DNA of 64,000 bases, taken from positions 62,001 to 126,000 of the forward strand of contig DVDT01000105.1 of NCBI GenBank assembly GCA_015296085.1, given 5' to 3'. The DNA comes from Trichormus sp. M33_DOE_039. GTDB lineage: Bacteria; Cyanobacteriota; Cyanobacteriia; Cyanobacteriales; Nostocaceae. Below are positions 58,901 through 64,000 of this stretch, one piece after another. The notes under the pieces are model-generated. The model was given only the letters and a program-made list of their open reading frames with translations, had not been told where the DNA came from and searched no databases. Numbering within the stretch: the stretch's first letter is position 1; each line of letters opens with the position of its first letter. Both the position numbers and the translations under genes were made by a program.

Positions 58901-60457
58901 GTGCGATCGCCCGACGTTAGAAGTAAAGCAAATATCAGCCAAGTTACTCTCCGACTGCGAACCCAAGTATTTCACGTATTCCCCTACAAGTTCTCGCAAT
59001 GCCTGGGGTGTTTTGGCGGAGATAGTTAGTAAATGACATCGCCCTGCTTCCTGCTGCCAGTGGAAATTTTCAACAGGGGTGAAATCCTCTAAAATTAGAT
59101 GTACATTCGTCCCACTCATCCCGAAGGAACTGATTCCAGCGATACGTTTACCGCTTTCACTCTGCCAAGAAGTTAATTGAGTCGGGACGGTAACCAGTAA
59201 TTTCTGCCACGGAATGTAGGGATTTGGTTGTTGCAAGTGGAGATGGGCAGGAATTTGTTGGTGTTGGAGTCCCAGAATTACTTTAATTAATCCTGCAACA
59301 CCAGCTGCACCTTCTAAATGTCCGATGTTGGTTTTCACAGAACCAATCGATAAGGGTTGATTGGCTGTTCTCCCTTCACCTAATACCTTAGCTAGTGCTA
59401 AAACTTCGATGGGGTCGCCGAGAACTGTACCGGTGCCATGCAGTTCACTATACTGGACTTGCTGTGGTTCTATCTGGGCATTTTGCAAAGCTTGACGAAT
59501 GAGGGCTTCTTGGGCTGTACCATTAGGGGCTGTCAAACCGTTGCTGCTACCGTCATGATTGACTGCCGAACCACGAATTACCGCTAAGATGGGGTCACGG
59601 TTAGCGATCGCATCTCGCAATTTTTTCAAGACAACAATGCCACAACCTTCACCCCGTCCGTAACCATCAGCCGCCGCATCTAAGGTTTTACAACGTCCAT
59701 CAGCGGCTAAGGCTTTCAACTTACAAAAGCCAATCATCGGTTCTGGGGCTAAGATTAAATTCACGCCTCCCGCCAATGCCATGTCAGATTCACCATTACG
59801 CAAACTTTGACAGGCTAAATGTACCCCCAGCAAAGAGGAGGAACAGGTTGTATCTAGTTGCATCACAGTTCCTTGCAACCCTAATACATAGGCGATGCGT
59901 CCGGCGGCGATGCTGCGAGTGTTTCCTAGACTGCTAAAAGCATCAATCCGCGTAGGCAGGGAAAGGTTATATTTGGCATAGTCATCAAAACAGAGTCCGA
60001 TATATACTGATGTCTTGCTACCTTTGAGTTTTTGGGTCGATTGCCCAGCGCGTTCTAAAGCTTCGTGACAAACTTCCAATAGTAGACGTTGTTGGGGATC
60101 GATGACTGCGGCTTCACGGGGCGAAATGCCGAAAAACTGGGCATCAAATTCGTCTACTCGGTCGATAAAATGACCGTAGCGAGTGTACATTTTCCCTGGT
60201 GTGTCGGGATTTTCATCGTAGTAATGCGCCACATCCCAACGTTGGGAGGGAATCTCTTGGACTGCATTCACGCCATCTCGTAACAATTGCCAAAATGCTT
60301 CGGGATTGTTCGCACCACCAGGAAAACGACAAGCCATCCCAATGATAGCGATGGGTGCGGTTTGTTGTGCTTCTAAGGCTGCTAATTCGGCTCGCAGTTG
60401 TCGCATTTCTAGGAGTGCGTCTTTGAGCAGTGTTTGGTAGTTGGGTAAGTCAGTCAT
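52931..60457 (-). CDS. Type I polyketide synthase module 1: KS-AT-DH-cMT-ER-KR-ACP
   Basis: 2508 residues with the same domain order as its neighbour. Docking helix at 5-30. KS with DTTCSSS (Cys near 204), ELHGTGT and NIGHLEGAAG. AT with GHSLGEYVAA and HAFHSP, so malonyl-specific. DH with the full HxxxGxxxxP motif (HQVFGKIIMP, near 962) and DACLQ. cMT with LEIGAGTGGTT (near 1433). ER with NFRDV and LIHAAAGGVGQ. KR with LITGGLGGLGL and LDD. ACP with GMDSLTA (Ser near 2437). The C-terminal tail SEADIAELLAQELEQL resembles a docking peptide for the next module, 96 bases downstream. A repeat inserted in frame at 55061-55116 lengthens the cMT-ER linker. Confidence 0.95.
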   Translation of the reverse strand: MTDLPNYQTLLKDALLEMRQLRAELAALEAQQTAPIAIIGMACRFPGGANNPEAFWQLLRDGVNAVQEIPSQRWDVAHYYDENPDTPGKMYTRYGHFIDRVDEFDAQFFGISPREAAVIDPQQRLLLEVCHEALERAGQSTQKLKGSKTSVYIGLCFDDYAKYNLSLPTRIDAFSSLGNTRSIAAGRIAYVLGLQGTVMQLDTTCSSSLLGVHLACQSLRNGESDMALAGGVNLILAPEPMIGFCKLKALAADGRCKTLDAAADGYGRGEGCGIVVLKKLRDAIANRDPILAVIRGSAVNHDGSSNGLTAPNGTAQEALIRQALQNAQIEPQQVQYSELHGTGTVLGDPIEVLALAKVLGEGRTANQPLSIGSVKTNIGHLEGAAGVAGLIKVILGLQHQQIPAHLHLQQPNPYIPWQKLLVTVPTQLTSWQSESGKRIAGISSFGMSGTNVHLILEDFTPVENFHWQQEAGRCHLLTISAKTPQALRELVGEYVKYLGSQSESNLADICFTSNVGRSHFFHRVAITANSCSVAYEKLCNYLKNTAETSPSQAITPHQPKIAFLFTGQGSQYVNMARELYNTQPYFRQQVDHCCELLYPQLGLDLRSILFAAEGKSHLSLHTLSQTIYTQPALFVLEYALCQLWLHWGITPDFLMGHSLGEYVAACIAGVFSLSDALKLIANRARLMQQLPDGGKMLAVTISATDIEKYLQPYSQQITIAAINSPNNIVISGEQIAIEQLAEILQNHGIQITSLSVSHAFHSPLMESMIEEFRQVVESISFHPPKIQIISNITGKVIGTEIANAEYWCQHILQPVQFALGMETLAQENCGTFLEIGTKPTLLSMGKICLSAENYSWLPSLRPGQSDVKTILSSLASLYMQGIDINWENFNGHEPHQRVILPTYSFQRQQFWVEKLDVIPPLFSQAANCHPLLGQKLQLAKSEKIYFQNLLPQNHLNFLQQHQVFGKIIMPAAGYLEMAIAAAKAVFKSHACIIQNIQIVQVLSLTETPNITLQLILTPLEQQNYQFEIISLDNHEIENPLYTHTTHATGIIQNLLPPSPSPLNLTHLQITCKQEINLTTYYQTCQQVGVKYGKFFQAIQHLWRGEKQALGEINLSPEIDISPYQLHPILLDACLQVMGAIIFDSQTLTAYLPVAIEQVNWYGEKHLQNHIWSHVKLRDTSNYIADIQIFHPDGKLIATIQGLQIQPVRQLHKWHDWLYSMAWQEKPLINHRLLTPTAITDSKLQQLFHQSDLDNYLSLSSQLEKLSVACILETFQQLQLPLKAGEEFSVRETMQKLGIVSQHEKLYQHLCQILQAEEILQPQGEHWRVRQRLPNTTPTPIFAQLRQAYPNATSELNLLERCTSHLAEVLQGNTDPLQLLFPQGDLSDLTQLYQNSPIAKMMNSLVKQAIMTAIADIPPEQPLRILEIGAGTGGTTAHLLPELAQRKIEYFFTDVSPLFLSKAQQQFSDYSCVRYQLFDAEKPPSTQGLTENNFDIVIAANVLHATQDLQQTVKHIKQLLSIGGLLVLLEGVHPLWWLDLIFGLTEGWWRFQDHALRPHHPLISSAQWQELLTQEGFESSIQLTKTTGNQAVIVAKTPLSALESDNWLILADRQGVGQKLATHLQAKGVTCHLIFADSELSNLPSSASHLINLWGLDVPIPDELTTEQLMETQQMLCESLLYWLHNNLEIQVLPQWWLVTQGAVNTGKDITINGLAATSMWGISKVIQLEHPELNCRCLDLDPTRTAAEQIDILLEELLANSPETEIAWRAETRYAARLTQTPLCASAPPCGNSEALLREGNQRLTIQQRGTLENLSFQTVNRTSPSRGEIEICVQATGLNFRDVLNALDLYPGEAGLLGCECVGEVVAIGAGVEHLQIGQRVMALASGSFSQYVTMNAAIAIPLPQHLSIIEGATIPAAFLTAFYTLHQLAKIRPGDKVLIHAAAGGVGQAAIQIAHLAGVDIFATASPQKWETLRNLGVKQIFNSRTLDFSDEILAQTQGEGVDIVLNSLRGDFIAASLAVLKPQGRFVEIGKIDVWTEEQVKQVKPDADYFLVDLVDLCKQQPELVQHMLQQLAQEFEQRRLQPLAAKVFSMTQIVDAFRYMQQGKHMGKVVGEWGLGNSLYPLQENGTYLITGGLGGLGLLVAEWLVKMGAGHLLLLGRNAPTPDVVSRIQTLEAAGVKVAIAQVDVSQTAAFSNILTEIENSEYPLAGIIHAAGVLDDGALLQMNWERFQRVMAAKVMGAWNLHTLTQHLPLDFFVLFSSATALLGSPGQANHVAANTFLDTLAHYRTTQGLPALSINWGVWSEVGSAIHATSQMQQRGIGAIAPADGIQILQHLMTQPLTQVGVVPIDWRKFAQQGFTSQFFEYFYTSKTPEIAQTPLPQSPNGDLLARFSQLDKQAGDELLETYVREQLAKVLGFSPAAINSHTGFFDLGMDSLTAIEFKNRLQTDLQCTLPSTIAFDYPNIQALIRYLSDEVLPSQDTHIEPELSEADIAELLAQELEQLN
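55061..55116. repeat. Dispersed repeat embedded in PKS module 1
   Basis: GGTGCAGAGGCGCAGAGAGG with flanking CACGCAGTAATGC-type sequence. A related string (CGCAAAGGAACGCAGAGAGG) lies in the spacer at 60482-60501. It encodes CASAPPCGNSEALLREGN in the protein. Confidence 0.55.
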
Positions 60458-60537
60458 ACGAGTTTTTTAACGCAAAGTGACGCAAAGGAACGCAGAGAGG
60501 ACAGAAACTCTGCGCCTGGAGGGTCTCTGCATGAAAC
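60458..60537. repeat. Short tandem-like repeat between PKS genes
   Basis: Units AACGCAAAG, TGACGCAAAG, GAACGCAGAG follow one another at about 60470-60500 in the 80-base spacer. Confidence 0.5.
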
Positions 60538-63500
60538 TTATTTCATCTGAGGTTTGCGGTGACGAGCGATCGCAATTTCTTGGCTTAATAGTTGTGCTAT
60601 ATCTGTAGTCGATAAGTCATCTAAATTGCTATCTGCATGAGGTACAGAATTATCCGTGGAAACCTCTCCCAAGTATTTAGCTAGGGCGGTAATGGTGGGA
60701 AAGTTCCAAGCGATAGTCACATCTAAAGGTGGGGAAATCTGCAACCAATCTTGTAAATCTTGGGTTAATTCTACAGCCGTTACCGAATCCATCCCGTAGT
60801 CAGCAAAGGCTTTATTCACATCTATGGTAGAAATTGGCTGTCGCAATTTTTGAGCAATCCAATTTTTTAACCAGGTTTGGATTTCTGAGGACGTATTGAT
60901 GACTGGTAAATCTGCTGTTGGTGGAGTGAACTGGGGAAAGTTTTCCGCAGACTGACGCAAGAATTCATCTAATTCCTGTGCTTCTCCAGCCAAGGTTTGT
61001 TCAATATCACCGATGGTTTGTGTGTACTCGTTGATGTGATGGACTAAACTTTGGGAACTGAGAAATAATAAGTTATCGCTGTTAAAACTCAAAATTTGCT
61101 GTAGTTGTTCATTAAACCGATGTTTTACCCAAGGAATTGCCGATTGATCAGCTAATACTGCCCATAGTATCGCCTCTGTTGCGAGTTTACCGAGTTGATG
61201 GTAAACCCAACGCTGAACTGTGGTGTTAGCATCATCAAAGAACCGGGCGCGAACTTTATCGACAGCATCCTGTAACTTCTGTCCTACTTCGACTGTGCCT
61301 AAAGTTTGACAGAGGAAATTTTGCAGTGTCTCCCCTTGTTTGAGAACACGCGCACCCAAAAATCCGCACAAAGTTTCTGTAGGCCCTTCAAATATCCGCA
61401 AAACTCGCGCATCTCGGAGAATCTGCGGTGCAATATTACTTTCTATATATCCTCTTCCTCCTAAAGTTTGTACCAATAAATCTGCTGCTTGCCAATAGAA
61501 TTCCGGTGCAGAAATTTTACAAGCCGCATAAACTTCCGCCGGGACAGTCTCACCTGCGTCGAGTAATTTCCCTACCCGCATCACCAAACTTTTCACAACT
61601 GTAATGGCATTGGTCAATTCTTGCAGACGATGTAAAACTATCGGATGGTCGAGTAACTTACCTGTAGCGATTTGTCTCCGTCCACTATAACGCCACATTA
61701 ATTGTACACAGCGTTGCATCCCACCAACACAAGCAGCTGCGATCGCTAGCCTCCCATACATCATCGCATCTTGGGCTACATTCATCCCCTGACCAACTTC
61801 ACCCAACAGTTGTGCTGATGTCACCGGAATATCTTCTAAATAAACCGTATTCTGCACCATTCCTCGCATTCCCATCGTTAGTGCTTCTGCACCTTGACGT
61901 AAACCAGGACTACCCCGACGCACCACAAAGCCGCTAATGCCATGCTGATGTTTCACAAACACATTAATCACACCAGCCCAAGCCGCCGAACCACTCCAAA
62001 TCTTTTCACCCCGCAACCGCCAACCATCACCGTCACTAATTGCCTGTGATTGTATAGCTTGAGGATTAGCACCCGCACCCATTTCCGTCAGTGCAAAAGC
62101 TGCTAATTCTCGTCCCGTAGCTAAAATTGGTAAAAGTTCTGCCTGTAAAGATGGTGTGCCGTACAGTAATATTGGACGCACCCCTAAGACATTATTCAAC
62201 CCTACAAACAAAGCTAAAGTCGGATCAATTGCCCCAAGCTGTTGTATAATTCTGATGGTGTCCGTATATCCCAACCCCAACCCACCATACCTGGACGGTA
62301 CTTGCATCCCCAATAAACCTTGATTGCCAAAATCTAAAACAATGTGGGGCGAAATACAACGGCGTTCATCCATCAAACGCGAATTAATATGATGGCGAGC
62401 ATAATCTCGTAACCACGCAATCAAACTATCTACTACCTCTGTCTTCTCCTCTGTGCGTCCAGCATTTGTATAATGTCTTTGATAGGAGAAGTTGAGATCT
62501 ACCGCCGCCACTTTGTCTTGTTTCTGCTCCTCTATGTGATCCCATCGGCAAATCACATTCAAACCCTGATTCACAAACTCATCCCGACAAGCATAACGCT
62601 GCACCTTCCCACTAGAAGTCTTGGGAATACTACTGGGTTTAAGCAAACATATTGCATACACCTGCAAACCAAACTCACGAGAAATAGCAGCACGAATCGC
62701 CGTCATGATGCCATCTTCATCAAGTTTGCGCCAACTACTCCGTTCTACTTCCTGAACAACTACTAACTGTTCTTCCCCAGCCACTTCCACACTAAATGCT
62801 GCACCCCAATAAGCACTCAAGGCTGTATGACATTGGGCAACGGTCGCTTCAATATCCTGAGGATAGTAGTTTTGTCCTCGAATGATCATGACATCTTTGA
62901 TTCTGCCGGTGACAAACAACTCACCCTCAAGTAAATAACCCAAGTCCCCTGTGCGTAAAAAACCACCAGTTCCCGAAGCTAACGCCGCTTGAAAAGTTGT
63001 AGCCGTTTCTTGAGGACGTTGCCAATAACCTTGCGCTACACTTTCACCCTTAACCCAAATTTCCCCTTCTTCCCCTGCTGCACAAGGTTGTCGAGATTCT
63101 GGATTAACTATAATTACAGTTTGGTCATCACTGGGAGAACCACAACTGACCAAAGTTTGAGTAGTATGATAGAATACCGGGTTAACCTTGGTTTTACCAG
63201 TCACAAACAAAGTCGCCTCAGCTAGACCATAGCAAGGATAAAACGCTTCCCGGCGAAATCCATAAGGTGCAAAAACAGTTGCAAATCTTTCTAATGTATC
63301 CTGACGAATTGGTTCTGCACCTGTAAATGCTACCTCCCAACTACTCAAATCTAAATCTTGGCATTCCTCTGGACGGATTTTGCGGACACACATTTCATAG
63401 GCGAAATTGGGTGCGCCGCTAGTTGTACCACGAACTTGAGAAATTGCTTGCAACCAACGAATGGGTTTTTGCAAAAAAGCTACAGGAGACATCAAGGTGA

Positions 63501-64000
63501 GTGGAAAACCACCATACAACGGCTGCAAAATTCCCCCAATCAAACCCATGTCATGGTATGGTGGCAACCAACTGACAAATTTGGTACTAGGGGAATGTCC
63601 AAAGCGTTGATAAATTTGCCCTAAGTTATGCAGCAAATTGCCGTGACTCAGCATCACTCCTTTGGGTGTGCCGGTAGAACCAGAAGTATATTGTAGTAAA
63701 GCCAGACTATTGGCTGTGAGTAGAGGAGTCTGCCAAGCCTCACCTACAGATAAAATCATGCTATCTGTAGCAATTTTCGGTAAGCCCTCAATCGCAGTAC
63801 CTTCTGCTACCTCTTTTAGAGAATTATCTAAGGATACGGTTGTCAAAATCCCCTTGGCTTGGGCATCTTCGCTAATTGCCAACAACCTTGTTATGTTGTG
63901 ATTGCGACGTGGTGGGTATACGGGAACTGCAACCACCCCTGCATAAAAGCAACCCATAATTGCCGCAAGCAGTTCCAACCCTGGCGGATACATTAATAAC
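60538..64000 (-). CDS. Fatty acyl-AMP ligase / acyl-CoA dehydrogenase / ACP loading protein (5' end outside window)
   Basis: Partial: the frame stays open through the window edge, and FAALs normally have about 85 residues before LLMYPPGLELLA. Visible residues (counted from 63993): FAAL at 1-480 with YTSGSTGTPKG (near 101), GLAEATLFV, RTGDLGYLLEGELFVTGRIK and the lysine motif PKTSSGKVQR. Acyl-CoA dehydrogenase domain at about 510-1000 with FALTEMGAGANP (near 634) and IFEGPTE, where the catalytic Glu lies (near 870). ACP at about 1050-1120 with GMDSVTA (Ser near 1069). It should adenylate a free fatty acid, load it on its own ACP and introduce a double bond in the tethered chain. The tail DLSTTDIAQLLSQEI is like that of module 1. 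Confidence 0.93.
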   Translation of the reverse strand, partial: LLMYPPGLELLAAIMGCFYAGVVAVPVYPPRRNHNITRLLAISEDAQAKGILTTVSLDNSLKEVAEGTAIEGLPKIATDSMILSVGEAWQTPLLTANSLALLQYTSGSTGTPKGVMLSHGNLLHNLGQIYQRFGHSPSTKFVSWLPPYHDMGLIGGILQPLYGGFPLTLMSPVAFLQKPIRWLQAISQVRGTTSGAPNFAYEMCVRKIRPEECQDLDLSSWEVAFTGAEPIRQDTLERFATVFAPYGFRREAFYPCYGLAEATLFVTGKTKVNPVFYHTTQTLVSCGSPSDDQTVIIVNPESRQPCAAGEEGEIWVKGESVAQGYWQRPQETATTFQAALASGTGGFLRTGDLGYLLEGELFVTGRIKDVMIIRGQNYYPQDIEATVAQCHTALSAYWGAAFSVEVAGEEQLVVVQEVERSSWRKLDEDGIMTAIRAAISREFGLQVYAICLLKPSSIPKTSSGKVQRYACRDEFVNQGLNVICRWDHIEEQKQDKVAAVDLNFSYQRHYTNAGRTEEKTEVVDSLIAWLRDYARHHINSRLMDERRCISPHIVLDFGNQGLLGMQVPSRYGGLGLGYTDTIRIIQQLGAIDPTLALFVGLNNVLGVRPILLYGTPSLQAELLPILATGRELAAFALTEMGAGANPQAIQSQAISDGDGWRLRGEKIWSGSAAWAGVINVFVKHQHGISGFVVRRGSPGLRQGAEALTMGMRGMVQNTVYLEDIPVTSAQLLGEVGQGMNVAQDAMMYGRLAIAAACVGGMQRCVQLMWRYSGRRQIATGKLLDHPIVLHRLQELTNAITVVKSLVMRVGKLLDAGETVPAEVYAACKISAPEFYWQAADLLVQTLGGRGYIESNIAPQILRDARVLRIFEGPTETLCGFLGARVLKQGETLQNFLCQTLGTVEVGQKLQDAVDKVRARFFDDANTTVQRWVYHQLGKLATEAILWAVLADQSAIPWVKHRFNEQLQQILSFNSDNLLFLSSQSLVHHINEYTQTIGDIEQTLAGEAQELDEFLRQSAENFPQFTPPTADLPVINTSSEIQTWLKNWIAQKLRQPISTIDVNKAFADYGMDSVTAVELTQDLQDWLQISPPLDVTIAWNFPTITALAKYLGEVSTDNSVPHADSNLDDLSTTDIAQLLSQEIAIARHRKPQMK

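Noticed and set aside
45410-64000. Heterocyst glycolipid (hgl) synthase cluster
   Set aside because: Those genes have a different domain layout and lack a FAAL-ACAD-ACP protein and paired cMT modules.
1-64000. tRNA, rRNA or CRISPR
   Set aside because: No T-loop-like GGTTCGAAT/C context with a cloverleaf and no regularly spaced repeats were found by eye.

Overview
The window looks like chromosome from a filamentous, probably heterocyst-forming cyanobacterium of the Nostoc/Anabaena type. The HIP1 octamer GCGATCGC recurs throughout. The gene families are typical of this group: omega-3 desaturase DesB, DUF928, DUF1822, CHASE2 and CHAT proteins, DUF5132, large type I polyketide synthases, and a hormogonium-polysaccharide-like acetyltransferase. 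Spacers carry short palindromic and heptamer repeats of the kind common in Nostocales. No rRNA, tRNA or CRISPR array was seen.

Layout. 1-5.1 kb: desB with a clear terminator, a TonB-dependent receptor, then a scar holding a decayed transposase and an in-frame chimera of an ISAs1-like transposase start with the tail of a nonribosomal peptide synthetase. 5.5-13.2 kb: a second-type transketolase, a TpsB/FhaC outer-membrane transporter without a visible TpsA partner, and an FHA-PAS-GAF-GGDEF-EAL c-di-GMP protein. 13.2-15.0 kb: a complete IS4-family insertion sequence whose ends and 11-bp target duplication can be read; it landed on the stop codon of a small exported protein. 15.0-38.5 kb: mostly single housekeeping and signalling genes (membrane EEP phosphatase/nuclease, DUF218, VOC, CHASE2-Ser/Thr kinase, old yellow enzyme, coaBC, short MgtE-like transporter, DUF5132, orphan pstB, GCS2 ligase, esterase, a second Ser/Thr kinase, GT2, acetyltransferase, orphan LivK-type lipoprotein).

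37.7-45.2 kb, all on the minus strand: DUF928 exported protein, CHAT-CHASE2 membrane protein, DUF1822 protein and TPR-CHAT protein. Together they suggest an envelope sensor coupled to caspase-like proteases. The CHASE2 half is clearly related to that of the CHASE2-kinase at 19-21 kb, so one sensor type is joined to two different outputs.

45.4-64.0 kb, also minus strand: a PKS assembly line reading FAAL-acyl-CoA dehydrogenase-ACP (cut by the window edge), then two giant modules, each KS-AT-DH-cMT-ER-KR-ACP. The prediction is a fatty acid activated as adenylate, possibly dehydrogenated on the carrier protein, then extended by two malonate units with C-methylation and full reduction. Terminal tails look like docking helices that fix this order. 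No release domain is present in the window.

Two coding sequences in these blocks (TPR-CHAT and the first PKS module) carry dispersed intergenic-type repeats inserted in frame, and a third (CHAT-CHASE2) ends inside one. Domain calls come from reading motifs in the translations; no database search was possible.
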